Source: Dyadobacter chenwenxiniae
GTDB taxonomy: Bacteria; Bacteroidota; Bacteroidia; Cytophagales; Spirosomataceae
DNA: 64,000 nucleotides
Direction: 5' to 3'
Assembly: GCF_022869785.1 (NCBI RefSeq)
Contig: NZ_CP094997.1
Location: 5,823,001 to 5,887,000 of the forward strand
In this document: positions 17,177-25,703 of the stretch, in pieces
Layout of the letters: the number at the start of each line of letters is the position of its first letter
How positions within the stretch are numbered: position 1 is the stretch's first letter
The notes under the pieces: generated by a model
The model's database searches: none
What the model saw: only the letters and a program-made list of their open reading frames with translations
What the model was told of the DNA's origin: nothing
Made by a program: the position numbers and the translations under genes

Positions 17177-17655
17177 TTTGAGCAGCCGTCCTTTCTACGC
17201 GTATCCGTAATTGAACTGATTTTCCATCCTTTGCTTATTTTGACCAATGTGAAGACATTCACACCGCAATGTGAAAACTTCTCTCCTAAATAAAACTTAT
17301 AAGGCGCCCAAACAATGGCCATAGGCCCGTCCACGGAAATCTTAGGACTATAAATCCGCTCATCCCACTTATCCGGATGTGGCTTGCCAACCGCTTTCAC
17401 AAATCCATCAATCGAACTTTTCTTAACAGCAATAGAGTCCTTTGGGTTTTCCGGCACCGACATCATTGTACTACCCAGCGCAAAAGCGTTTCGCACCTTC
17501 GTTGAATCTCCCGCTCGCATACCGTCAAATAATGCATTCACCGTGCCCATAATGCCAGGATCATATTGTTGACTAAATGCACTATTAGCGCAAAAAACAT
17601 AGATGAAAGAAAAGAGGATGAATCTTGGATAGTTCATGCGTGCGTGCTTTTTCAT
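17173..17655 (-). CDS. Small exported protein, NTF2-like (SnoaL/lumazine-binding-like) fold
   Basis: The 160-aa protein has an N-terminal signal peptide (hydrophobic core FILFSFIYVFCANSAFSQQ), so it is likely periplasmic. The mature part fits the NTF2-like cone fold: GTVNALFDGMRAGDSTKVRNAF is the opening helix, VDGPMAIVWAPYKFYLGEKFSHCGVNVFTLVKISKGWKISSI is the sheet, and TDTRRKDGC is the end. This pattern is common in Bacteroidota proteins annotated as nuclear transport factor 2 family. No catalytic residues are obvious. A second Met at residue 7 could be the start. It converges on the radical SAM gene with a four-base overlap of stop codons. Confidence 0.7.
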   Translation of the reverse strand: MKKHARMNYPRFILFSFIYVFCANSAFSQQYDPGIMGTVNALFDGMRAGDSTKVRNAFALGSTMMSVPENPKDSIAVKKSSIDGFVKAVGKPHPDKWDERIYSPKISVDGPMAIVWAPYKFYLGEKFSHCGVNVFTLVKISKGWKISSITDTRRKDGCSN

Positions 17656-17657
17656 AA

Positions 17658-17688
17658 TTGGTATAGTTTTAACAAAAGCTTAATTTTG
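17658..17688 (+). promoter_or_regulatory. Bacteroidota-type promoter for smpB
   Basis: TTG 17658-17660 and TAATTTTG 17681-17688 are separated by 20 bases and lie 28 bases before the smpB ATG. Confidence 0.65.
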
Positions 17689-17715
17689 AGCCCCTTTTGA
17701 ATTTGAGAAATTGAT

Positions 17716-18174
17716 ATGTCCGAAAAAATAGTTAAAAAAGTAGATATTAAAAACCGCAAGGCATCATTTGAATACTTCTTCCTTGAAGAATTCACGGCCG
17801 GAATGGCATTGACTGGAACTGAAATTAAATCAATCCGGCAAGGCAAAGTGAATTTTCAGGATGCATATTGTCTTTTTATGGATGGAGAGCTCTATATCAG
17901 AAGCTTACACATTTCTCCCTATACCGAAGGAACGCATTTCAATCACGATCCTATGCGCGATCGCAAACTGCTCATTACAAAAAGGGAAAGGAAAAAATTG
18001 ACCGAAAACCTCAAAGATCAAGGTCTGACGATTATTCCGGTTAGACTGTTTACAAGCGAACGCGGATTTGCGAAGTTACACATCGCTCTGGCGAAAGGTA
18101 AAAAGCTTTACGATAAGCGTGATACGATCAAAGAAAGAGATGTAAAGCGCGAAACGGATCGGATGAATTTTTAG
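17716..18174 (+). CDS. smpB: SsrA-binding protein SmpB
   Basis: SmpB binds tmRNA and delivers it to stalled ribosomes for trans-translation. The 152-aa protein shows the full family pattern: NRKASFEYFFLEEFTAGMALTGTEIKSIRQGKVNFQDAYC at the N-terminal beta barrel, DRKLLITKRE in the middle, and VRLFTSERGFAKLHIALAKGKKLYDKRDTIKERD near the end. The C-terminal basic tail VKRETDRMNF would enter the mRNA channel. No tmRNA gene is in this window. Confidence 0.96.
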   Translation: MSEKIVKKVDIKNRKASFEYFFLEEFTAGMALTGTEIKSIRQGKVNFQDAYCLFMDGELYIRSLHISPYTEGTHFNHDPMRDRKLLITKRERKKLTENLKDQGLTIIPVRLFTSERGFAKLHIALAKGKKLYDKRDTIKERDVKRETDRMNF

Positions 18175-18251
18175 CGCAATAATTGAAATTCCTGGCGCGT
18201 TTTTTTAGGTAAAAATTCCTATATTGTCGGAATTAAATACCTCGAGGGCTC

Positions 18252-18761
18252 ATGGGTAAAGTACTGGTTCTTAATCAAGATTATAGTGCGTTAAGTGTTT
18301 GCACAGTTCCAAAGGCGTTTTTATTAGTTTACATGAACAAGGCCGAAATGCTGGCCGAATCCCCGCGGGATTATCTGCGAACGGTGAACGACAAATATCC
18401 CATGCCCGTCGTGATCCGCCTCAACCGATACATTCATATTCCCTACCGAGGCGTAGTTATGACGAGGCAAAACCTTTTCAAGCGGGACAGTAACCGATGT
18501 CAGTATTGCGGCACACATGATAACCTTACATTAGACCACGTTATCCCGAAGTCCAGAGGCGGCAAAACAACCTGGGATAATCTCGCCACCGCCTGCAAGC
18601 GCTGTAATTCCCGAAAAGGCGACCATACACCAGAGGAAGTTGGCATGCCCCTCCGCCAGCGCCCGTTTCGTCCTTCGTTTTTAATGTTTATCCGCGATTT
18701 TTCCGGTTTAGCCGACGATGAATGGCTTCCCTATCTGGGCGTTAAGGAGCGGAATTACTAA
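18252..18761 (+). CDS. HNH endonuclease family protein
   Basis: The 169-aa protein carries an HNH nuclease domain. It has zinc-type pairs Cys83/Cys86 (CQYCG) and Cys115/Cys118 (CKRC), with the catalytic core LTLDHVIPKSRGGKTTWDNLATAC between them (His96, Asn110). The N-terminal half (VLVLNQDYSALSVCTVPKAFLLVYMNKAEML) is the conserved leading domain of a widespread family of chromosomal HNH proteins in Bacteroidota and Cyanobacteria. Their role is not established and they are not necessarily mobile. No intron or restriction-modification partner is nearby. Confidence 0.85.
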   Translation: MGKVLVLNQDYSALSVCTVPKAFLLVYMNKAEMLAESPRDYLRTVNDKYPMPVVIRLNRYIHIPYRGVVMTRQNLFKRDSNRCQYCGTHDNLTLDHVIPKSRGGKTTWDNLATACKRCNSRKGDHTPEEVGMPLRQRPFRPSFLMFIRDFSGLADDEWLPYLGVKERNY

Positions 18762-18864
18762 GTTTTGTTTCCCCTTTCACCGCCCTTCCCTTCATTAAGA
18801 TTTCCTTTTCTCCTGATTTTCAAATAAAAATCCTGTCATCCTGGGATAATATTTTGAAAACGTG

Positions 18865-18872
18865 TACTTTTG
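18865..18872 (+). promoter_or_regulatory. Promoter -7 element upstream of rpsA
   Basis: TACTTTTG matches TAnnTTTG 88 bases before the rpsA ATG. No TTG is present at the usual upstream distance, so only half of the promoter is recognisable. Confidence 0.45.
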
Positions 18873-18960
18873 CGCTCTATTTTTTCAAAAAATACTTGTT
18901 TAACTAATTTTCAGCCGTTTAGCTCGGAGGCTGATGTACACAGAGCAGTAATTCCTATTT

Positions 18961-20787
18961 ATGTCTAAGGAAATTCAAACTCAACCACTTCCCGATTTCG
19001 ATTGGGATAAAGCAGCAGACAAAGGTTTCGGTACAGGTTATTCAACTGCGGACCGCGATCGTTTCGAACAAATGTATGAGACTACGATTTCTCCTGTTCA
19101 GGAAAAAGAAGTAGTAAAAGGTATTGTAGTTGGTATTACAGACAGGGAAGTTATCCTTAACATCGGTTTCAAATCTGATGGTATCGTTTCTTCCAATGAA
19201 TTCCGCGATTTGCCAGGAATGAAAATTGGCGACGAAGTGGAAGTTTACGTAGAAAACCAGGAAGACGCTCAAGGTCAGCTTGTTCTTTCACGCAAAAAAG
19301 CCAAAGTTATTACAGCATGGGATAACATTCAGAAATCGTTCGACGAGGATGTTGTTATTGATGCTAACGTGAAAAGAAGAACCAAGGGTGGTCTTATTGT
19401 TGATATATTCGGCATCGAGGCTTTCTTGCCAGGTTCACAAATCGATGTTAAACCAATCCGCGATTTCGACATTTTTGTTGGAAAACGTATGGAGGTTAAA
19501 GTTGTTAAGATCAATTACGCAAATGATAACGTAGTTGTTTCTCACAAAATATTGATCGAAAAAGATCTTGAAGCACAACGTCAGCAAATCTTGAACAACC
19601 TTGAAAAAGGCCAGGTTCTGGAAGGCGTTATCAAGAACATGACAAACTTCGGTGTGTTCATTGACCTTGGTGGTGTTGATGGTCTTCTTCACATTACAGA
19701 CATTTCATGGGGTCGTATCAACCACCCATCTGACTTGCTTGCGCTTGATCAGAAATTGAACGTGGTTGTTCTTGACTTTGATGAAGAGAAAAAACGTATC
19801 TCTCTTGGCTTGAAACAACTTCAGTCTCACCCATGGGATTCTCTTGCAGAAGAAATCCAGGTTGGATCGAAAGTTACAGGTCGTATCGTTAATGTTGCTG
19901 ACTACGGCGCATTCCTTGAAATCAAACCAGGTGTTGAAGGTTTGATCCACGTTTCTGAAATGTCATGGTCTCAGCACCTGCGCAATCCTCAGGAATTCAT
20001 GAACGTAAATGATGAGATCAGTGCAGTAGTTTTGACACTGGATCGTAACGAGCGCAAAATGTCTCTTGGAATTAAGCAACTGACTGAGGATCCTTGGACA
20101 CAGGCTTCGTTGAAAGACAAGTATGCAATCGGAACACGTCACAAAGGAGTTGTTCGCAACCTTACTAACTTCGGTTTGTTCATCGAGCTTGAAGAAGGAA
20201 TCGACGGTCTTGTACACGTATCTGACCTTTCTTGGACTAAGAAAATCAAACATCCTTCGGATTTCGTTAAAGTAAATGACGAGCTTGAAGTTGTTGTTCT
20301 TGAATTGGATGCGGACAACCGTCGTCTGGCTCTTGGTCACAAACAACTTGAAGAAAACCCATGGGATACTTTCGAAAGCATCTTTGAAGTGGGTTCTGTT
20401 CATAAATCTACAATCGTTGCAAAAGGTGATAAATTCGCAACACTTGAACTTCCTTACGGAATCGAAGGCGTTTCGGCTATTAAAAACCTGACTAAGGAAG
20501 ATGGCACAGTGGCAGAAGTTGGTGAAAGCCTTGACTTCACTGTCCTTGAATTCTTGAAAGACGAGAAGAAAATAGTTCTTACGCATTCCAAAGTAACCAA
20601 AGCAGCGCCTGCTCCTGAGGAGAAGAAAGAAGACCGTCCTGCGAAAGCACAGTCGTCTGCTCCTGCGAAAAGTGCTCCTGTTGCGGATTCAACCAAAGAA
20701 GGTGAGAAATCTACTTTCGGAGACTTGAGCGTTCTTTCAGCATTGAAAGAGCAAATGGAAGAAAGCGAAAAGAAAGGAAAAAAGTAA
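18961..20787 (+). CDS. rpsA: 30S ribosomal protein S1
   Basis: S1 binds mRNA on the small subunit and helps initiation, which matters where Shine-Dalgarno pairing is rare, as in this phylum. The 608-aa protein contains six S1 RNA-binding repeats at about residues 47-112, 130-197, 215-285, 300-370, 388-457 and 475-542. Repeats 3-5 are the most regular (for example NFGVFIDLGGVDGLLHITDISW and YGAFLEIKPGVEGLIHVSEMSW). A charged Ala/Lys/Glu-rich tail follows (545-608). Both the length and the six repeats match full-size S1. Confidence 0.95.
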   Translation: MSKEIQTQPLPDFDWDKAADKGFGTGYSTADRDRFEQMYETTISPVQEKEVVKGIVVGITDREVILNIGFKSDGIVSSNEFRDLPGMKIGDEVEVYVENQEDAQGQLVLSRKKAKVITAWDNIQKSFDEDVVIDANVKRRTKGGLIVDIFGIEAFLPGSQIDVKPIRDFDIFVGKRMEVKVVKINYANDNVVVSHKILIEKDLEAQRQQILNNLEKGQVLEGVIKNMTNFGVFIDLGGVDGLLHITDISWGRINHPSDLLALDQKLNVVVLDFDEEKKRISLGLKQLQSHPWDSLAEEIQVGSKVTGRIVNVADYGAFLEIKPGVEGLIHVSEMSWSQHLRNPQEFMNVNDEISAVVLTLDRNERKMSLGIKQLTEDPWTQASLKDKYAIGTRHKGVVRNLTNFGLFIELEEGIDGLVHVSDLSWTKKIKHPSDFVKVNDELEVVVLELDADNRRLALGHKQLEENPWDTFESIFEVGSVHKSTIVAKGDKFATLELPYGIEGVSAIKNLTKEDGTVAEVGESLDFTVLEFLKDEKKIVLTHSKVTKAAPAPEEKKEDRPAKAQSSAPAKSAPVADSTKEGEKSTFGDLSVLSALKEQMEESEKKGKK

Positions 20788-20817
20788 AGAATATAGCGGA
20801 GTAGCGGATTTTTTTGA

Positions 20818-20863
20818 TACTTTTGCACCCGGATTAGCTGCCAGCGTAAGCAGCAGCTAATCC
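20818..20863 (+). promoter_or_regulatory. Promoter element and hairpin between rpsA and tRNA-Cys
   Basis: TACTTTTG at 20818-20825 matches the -7 consensus. An 11-bp perfect hairpin (GGATTAGCTGC 20831-20841 with GCAGCTAATCC 20853-20863) begins at about the predicted transcription start. It ends six bases before the tRNA. No T run follows, so it is not a classical terminator for rpsA. Confidence 0.5.
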
Positions 20864-20869
20864 AAATTT

Positions 20870-20940
20870 GGTTCCGTGGCCGAGTGGCTAGGCAGAGGTC
20901 TGCAAAACCTCGTACAGCGGTTCGAATCCGCTCGGAACCT
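20870..20940 (+). tRNA. tRNA-Cys (anticodon GCA)
   Basis: A full cloverleaf is visible. The acceptor stem GGTTCCG (20870-20876) pairs with CGGAACC (20933-20939). The anticodon loop CTGCAAA has GCA at 20902-20904 with stem GAGGT/ACCTC, and the T-arm contains GTTCGAATC. The discriminator base is T (20940), the identity base for cysteine, and a CCA end is encoded at 20941-20943. Confidence 0.96.
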
Positions 20941-20979
20941 CCAGTGTCATGATGGAATTGGCACACAATTTTATAGCAG

Positions 20980-21034
20980 AAAAATGCCATTTGCTTGAAA
21001 CCTCGGATTAGGTTTCCAAATGGCATTTTTTATT
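20980..21034 (+). terminator. Terminator hairpin after tRNA-Cys
   Basis: A 14-bp outer stem (AAAAATGCCATTTG 20980-20993 with CAAATGGCATTTTT 21017-21030) encloses a 7-bp inner stem (GAAACCT 20997-21003 with AGGTTTC 21010-21016), with a CTT bulge and a 6-base loop. It ends in a T run. The rest of the gap to 21146 shows nothing recognisable. Confidence 0.8.
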
Positions 21035-21146
21035 GCTAAGTGCCTGAAAATCAACAAAAAATTTAACCTTCGTAAGTGGGGCAAAGTGTGGATAAATTAG
21101 ACAAATTATAAATAAGGTGGGCGCTCAAAATATCCTTTAAATACTT

Positions 21147-21176
21147 TTGTGGATAAAAGATCGTGAACTAGTTTTG
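21147..21176 (+). promoter_or_regulatory. Promoter of the act-cox respiratory cluster
   Basis: TTG 21147-21149 and TAGTTTTG 21169-21176 with a 19-base spacer are a near-ideal Bacteroidota promoter, 28 bases before the actA ATG. A second -7-like TACTTTTG lies at 21142-21149. No other strong promoter was noticed until the end of the cluster at 37869. Confidence 0.7.
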
Positions 21177-21204
21177 TCTGTTGAAGAATAATGAATAGTT
21201 GATT

Positions 21205-22515
21205 ATGAATATACCATTCCGAAAGGACGCTAAGTTTTGTTCCTTCTTTAGTTACTCAAAAACATTTATAGCCAGTGTCGCTCTTGCTATTTTATTAGGT
21301 GTTCCTAACTTAATATACGCACAGGACAGCACAGCAGCTGCGGGCGGGGCCGCTGCGGGGGCAGCTCCAGCTGGTGGAGGTGATGCCGCAAAAGGTGAAA
21401 CGTTATTTAAAAACAATTGCGCGCAGTGCCATGCTGTCACAGACGAGCGCGTAGTTGGCCCAGGCCTTAAAGGTGCAAGCGGCCGTCATGACTTTGCGTG
21501 GCTTGCCAAGTGGGTTCGTAATTCCCAGGCTGTGATCGCTTCGGGTGATCCCTATGGAGTTAAAATTTACAATGAATATTCCAAAGCGCAGATGACGAGC
21601 TTCCCTAATTTATCAGATGATGATATTAAAGGAATCTTTGCATATGTGGATCAGGCTGGATCTGCTGCTCCTGCGGCAGCTGCCCCTGCGGCAGGTGGTG
21701 CTTCTGCCGGAACTGCTTCTGCGCAAGGAGGTGGTCCTTCCGATTTATTTGTCATTGTTCTTGCTGCGCTGGTAGTAGTGATGCTGCTTGTATTAGGCGT
21801 TCTTCTTGTGATCGTCTCGTTGCTTTCAAAAGCGGTTAGCGGCGAAGGAGAGGTTGTTGAAAAGGGAGACTTCATGGGGCGCCTTGGCAACTCACTAAAA
21901 AGAATTGCTTCCGATCCCGCGATTCGTTCGGCAACGATCTGGATCTTCGTTTTGCTTGTTTTAAAGGCAACATTGGATGGTGCGTATAGTGTGGGTGTGC
22001 AACAAGGTTACGCACCAAAACAGCCGATTTCATTCTCGCACAAATTACACGCAGGTGAGTATAAGATCGACTGTAATTATTGCCACACCGGTGTTAATCG
22101 TGGTAAATCGGCGCACATTCCTTCTGCCAACATTTGTATGAACTGTCACGGCGTTATCAAAAAGGAATCTCCTGAAATTCAGAAAATTTACACTTCTATC
22201 GAGAACAATCAGCCGATTGAATGGGTGCGTGTTCACAACTTACCCGACCTGGCTTATTTTAATCACGCTCAACACGTTAATGTTGGCGGACTTGAATGTC
22301 AGAACTGTCACGGCGAAGTTGAAAAAATGGAAGTGATCCAGCAACGCTCATCCTTAACGATGGGATGGTGTATCGACTGTCACCGTAAAACGGAGGTTAA
22401 TACCAAGGATAATAAGTACTACGATAAGTTGGTACAACTGCACGCTGGCGAAAGCAAAGAAGCATTGAAAGTTGCTGATATAGGTGGGTTGGAGTGTTCT
22501 AAATGCCACTATTAA
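21205..22515 (+). CDS. actA: Alternative complex III subunit ActA, with extra N-terminal monoheme domain
   Basis: This is the multiheme cytochrome c subunit of alternative complex III, the quinol:cytochrome c oxidoreductase that replaces bc1. From ATG 21205 the protein is 436 aa; a TTG two codons earlier is less likely. After a signal-like segment it has a monoheme domain (CAQCH near residue 72), then an Ala/Gly-rich linker and a membrane segment near 180-208. A second membrane segment near 242-260 precedes the pentaheme domain, with CxxCH at about 290, 311, 365, 389 and 431. That is six heme sites in one chain; the classical ActA is pentaheme. Confidence 0.93.
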   Translation: MNIPFRKDAKFCSFFSYSKTFIASVALAILLGVPNLIYAQDSTAAAGGAAAGAAPAGGGDAAKGETLFKNNCAQCHAVTDERVVGPGLKGASGRHDFAWLAKWVRNSQAVIASGDPYGVKIYNEYSKAQMTSFPNLSDDDIKGIFAYVDQAGSAAPAAAAPAAGGASAGTASAQGGGPSDLFVIVLAALVVVMLLVLGVLLVIVSLLSKAVSGEGEVVEKGDFMGRLGNSLKRIASDPAIRSATIWIFVLLVLKATLDGAYSVGVQQGYAPKQPISFSHKLHAGEYKIDCNYCHTGVNRGKSAHIPSANICMNCHGVIKKESPEIQKIYTSIENNQPIEWVRVHNLPDLAYFNHAQHVNVGGLECQNCHGEVEKMEVIQQRSSLTMGWCIDCHRKTEVNTKDNKYYDKLVQLHAGESKEALKVADIGGLECSKCHY

Positions 22516-22561
22516 TCAAAAAAATAATACCTGATACAACTCATTTGTATTGAATAGTTTT

Positions 22562-25500
22562 ATGGAAAATACTAATAAAAGATACTGGCGGGGACTGGAA
22601 GAGCTGCGGAATGACGAAAAGTTTGTAAAAGAAGCGCGTTCTGAGTTTTCCGACGGACCAACCGAAAGCCAATACGAAAGTTTGGTGGATGGTGCGGGAA
22701 CCCACCGCCGAGATTTTTTGAAAGTGCTGGGTTTTGGAATGGCTGCTGTATCGTTAGCAGCTTGCGAAGCACCTGTAAAGAAAGCAATACCATACGTTAA
22801 CAAGCCTGAAGGAGAATTCCCGACCATAGCAAACTGGTACGCATCAACTTACGCCGAAGGCGGAGATTATGCGAGCATTTTGGTCAAAACACGCGAAGGA
22901 AGACCTGTTAAGATTGAACCCAATTCTCTTTCTAAAACATCTTATGGTGTAAGCGCACGTGTTCATGCGTCGCTTTTAGGATTGTATGATAACGAAAAAT
23001 TAAAAGGACCTAAAAAGGGTGACGATACGAAAGTTAGCTGGGATACAGTTGACAAAGAAATAGTTGATCAATTAGGGCGGATCGCTGCACAGGGCGGAGC
23101 AATCAGAATTCTTTCTTCTACTATTTTGAGCCCGTCTACGAAATCAGTTATTGCCGATTTCACTACAAAATACCCGACAACTTCGCATGTCATGTATGAT
23201 GCGAATTCGTCTTCTGCGATTTTGAAAGGAAATGAGCTTTCGTTTGGCAAAGCAGTTTTCCCGTCTTACGATTTCAGTAAAGCAAAGGTAATCGTCGGCA
23301 TTGACGCTGACTTTCTTGGAACCTGGATTTCTCCTGATACTTTCTCCGCACAGTTTGCAGAAACACGCAGATTGGGCAGCGACAAAGAAGGTAAAAAAGA
23401 AATGTCGCGCCACTATCAGTTTGAATCGATTCTTTCAGTTACGGGATCCAATGCTGATTACCGCACGGCAGTAAAACCATCACAGCTAGGACTGGTTGCA
23501 GCCTCTCTCTATAATAAAGTGGCAGCCAAATTAGGAGGATCTCCAATCTCAGCTGCTGCGATAGAAGTTCCTAACCTTGACAAAGCAGCAACAGAGTTAG
23601 TTGCTGCGAAAGGGCAGTCACTGGTTGTAAGTGGTATTAATGATGCATCTGTTCAGGTGGTTATTAATGCATTGAACAGCTTGCTAGGCAGCTACGGAAC
23701 GACCATTAACCTGGATAAGCCTGCTAATTATCGTCAAGGAAATGATGTGGCGATGAACGGTTTGATCGACGATGTGAAAGGCGGAAAAGTGGCAGCATTG
23801 ATTTTATTCGGTGCTAACCCGGTTTACGACCACCCACGTGGGGCAGAACTGGCAGCGGCTTTGCCAAGAGTCGGCCTGAGCGTTTCATTCAATGATCGCG
23901 CTGACGAAACATCTTCATTGTTAAAATACATTTGTCCAGCCCCACATTATCTTGAATCCTGGAATGATGCTGAGCCTGTTGCCGGATCTTACAGTCTTGC
24001 GCAGCCAGCGATCAGCATGATTTTCAGCACGCGTCAGGCGCAAGCCAGCTTGTTGAAATGGGCAGGATTGGCATCTGATTATCACGAATACATTAAGGCA
24101 TATTGGAGAAAAAGTGTCTACACACAAGGAGGAACAGGAGATTTTGAGCAATTCTGGATTAAGTCCCTTCATGATGGTGTGTATGACGCGCCTGCAACTC
24201 TGGCAGCTTCGGGAGCAACTTTCGCAGGAAATCTAAGCGCGGCAGCTTCCGGAATTGCAAAAAAATATAAAGCTTCTTCTACGGGAATAGAACTTGCCTT
24301 GTTCGAAAACATCGGTCTTGGTAACGGATTTGCAGCAAATAACCCATGGCTTCAGGAGTTGCCTGAGCCGATAACCAAAGCGTGCTGGGACAACCACGCA
24401 TGTATTTCCCAAAAAACAGCTGCAGAGCTTGGCTTCGAGCAGGGAGATGTGGTTAAGGTAGATATTAAAGGAAAAGCGGTTGAAGTGCCGGTAATCATTC
24501 AGCCAGGTCTGGCAAATGGAACGGTTGCGATTGCGATTGGATTTGGCCGGGAGAAAGCTGGTAAATCTGCAAATGGTGTTGGAAAGAATGTGTATCCATT
24601 GGCTGCATTTGCTGACGGTTATTTGACCTTTGCCCCTGGTGAAGCTATTGTTTCCAAAACAGGTGAAACCAGAGAAATCGCTCAGACTCAGACGCACAAC
24701 ACGGTAATGAACCGTAAATCGGTTTTGCAGGAAACAGTGCTTGCTCATTTCCAGAAAGATCCAATGGCGGGCCGGTTTGTTCCGAAAATCCCGACATCTG
24801 ATGGAGTTGTTGATGCAACAGATCTGTCTCTTTGGAACGGACATAAATATAAAAACCACTCATGGGGAATGGTCATTGACCTGAACACATGTTTTGGTTG
24901 TGGCTCATGCGTAATTAGCTGCCAGGCAGAAAACAACATTCCGGTTGTAGGACGTCAGGAAGTGATCAATAGCCGTGAAATGCATTGGTTACGGATTGAC
25001 CGCTATTACAGCAGTGACGCGGATGTGGAAGATTTGAGAGGATTGGAAATCGCTTCTGAAAACCCGGAAGTTACGTTCCAGCCAATGCTTTGCCAGCACT
25101 GTAACAACGCGCCTTGCGAAACGGTTTGCCCTGTTTTAGCAACTACGCACAGTTCAGAAGGGCTTAACCAAATGACTTACAACCGTTGCGTTGGTACAAG
25201 ATATTGTGCAAACAACTGCCCTTATAAAGTACGCCGTTTTAACTGGTTCAAATATTTCGACAACGATAACTTTGATTACCACTTCAACAATGATTTAGGT
25301 AAAATGGTGATCAATCCTGACGTAACTGTACGTTCGAGAGGAGTTATTGAAAAGTGCTCAATGTGCGTTCACAGAATTCAGGACGCTAAGTTGACTGCTA
25401 AGAAAGAAAGAAGACGCATCGTGGATGGAGAAGTAAATGTTGCCTGTGCTTCGTCTTGCCCTACCAACGCGATCACTTTTGGAGATATGAACGATCCTGA

Positions 25501-25654
25501 AAGCAGAATTTCGAAATTGCTTGAAGTTGAGAAAGAAGGCCGCGCATTCCATATGTTGGAAGAGATTAACGTACGTCCTCAGATTTCTTACCTGACCAAG
25601 GTCCGTAACAAAGACGCTGCTGCGAAAGCTCCTGAAAAAAAGGAACACGCTTAA
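22562..25654 (+). CDS. actB: Alternative complex III subunit ActB (molybdopterin-like plus iron-sulfur domains)
   Basis: ActB is the large periplasmic subunit of alternative complex III. The ATG at 22562 gives 1030 aa; an upstream TTG at 22550 is also in frame. A Tat-type motif (RRDFLK, residues 49-54) precedes a hydrophobic stretch and a lipobox with Cys68 (LAAC), so export and lipidation are likely. Residues about 80-750 resemble molybdopterin oxidoreductases, but known ActB proteins do not carry the cofactor. From about 777 there is a ferredoxin-like domain with four cysteine groups (CFGCGSCVISC, CQHCNNAPCETVCPV, CVGTRYCANNCP, then CSMC with CASSCP), fitting three 4Fe-4S clusters and one 3Fe-4S cluster. 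Confidence 0.94.
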   Translation: MENTNKRYWRGLEELRNDEKFVKEARSEFSDGPTESQYESLVDGAGTHRRDFLKVLGFGMAAVSLAACEAPVKKAIPYVNKPEGEFPTIANWYASTYAEGGDYASILVKTREGRPVKIEPNSLSKTSYGVSARVHASLLGLYDNEKLKGPKKGDDTKVSWDTVDKEIVDQLGRIAAQGGAIRILSSTILSPSTKSVIADFTTKYPTTSHVMYDANSSSAILKGNELSFGKAVFPSYDFSKAKVIVGIDADFLGTWISPDTFSAQFAETRRLGSDKEGKKEMSRHYQFESILSVTGSNADYRTAVKPSQLGLVAASLYNKVAAKLGGSPISAAAIEVPNLDKAATELVAAKGQSLVVSGINDASVQVVINALNSLLGSYGTTINLDKPANYRQGNDVAMNGLIDDVKGGKVAALILFGANPVYDHPRGAELAAALPRVGLSVSFNDRADETSSLLKYICPAPHYLESWNDAEPVAGSYSLAQPAISMIFSTRQAQASLLKWAGLASDYHEYIKAYWRKSVYTQGGTGDFEQFWIKSLHDGVYDAPATLAASGATFAGNLSAAASGIAKKYKASSTGIELALFENIGLGNGFAANNPWLQELPEPITKACWDNHACISQKTAAELGFEQGDVVKVDIKGKAVEVPVIIQPGLANGTVAIAIGFGREKAGKSANGVGKNVYPLAAFADGYLTFAPGEAIVSKTGETREIAQTQTHNTVMNRKSVLQETVLAHFQKDPMAGRFVPKIPTSDGVVDATDLSLWNGHKYKNHSWGMVIDLNTCFGCGSCVISCQAENNIPVVGRQEVINSREMHWLRIDRYYSSDADVEDLRGLEIASENPEVTFQPMLCQHCNNAPCETVCPVLATTHSSEGLNQMTYNRCVGTRYCANNCPYKVRRFNWFKYFDNDNFDYHFNNDLGKMVINPDVTVRSRGVIEKCSMCVHRIQDAKLTAKKERRRIVDGEVNVACASSCPTNAITFGDMNDPESRISKLLEVEKEGRAFHMLEEINVRPQISYLTKVRNKDAAAKAPEKKEHA

Positions 25655-25703
25655 TTTGAAAATAGAGTTTAAAGAAGATTAAATCATTATAAATTATAGT
25701 AGT

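Noticed and set aside
18252..18761. HNH protein as evidence of a mobile intron or restriction system
   Set aside because: No intron boundaries, methyltransferase or mobility genes are nearby; this HNH family is a common chromosomal one.
19963..20586. Minus-strand open frame of about 207 codons opposite rpsA
   Set aside because: It lies wholly within rpsA, and its residues follow from the codon pattern of the sense gene (many Phe, Lys, Asn and Val). It shows no family features.
20454..21026. Minus-strand open frame crossing the rpsA end and tRNA-Cys
   Set aside because: It would be antisense to both a ribosomal protein gene and a tRNA, and its sequence has no recognisable domain.
24233..24859. 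Minus-strand open frame of about 208 codons opposite actB
   Set aside because: It is antisense to a well-supported gene, Cys/Arg/Ser-rich without motifs, and has no promoter; a shadow of actB.
22562..25654. ActB as an active molybdoenzyme
   Set aside because: Neighbouring actA and actC-F identify it as alternative complex III, whose ActB is known to lack the molybdenum cofactor.
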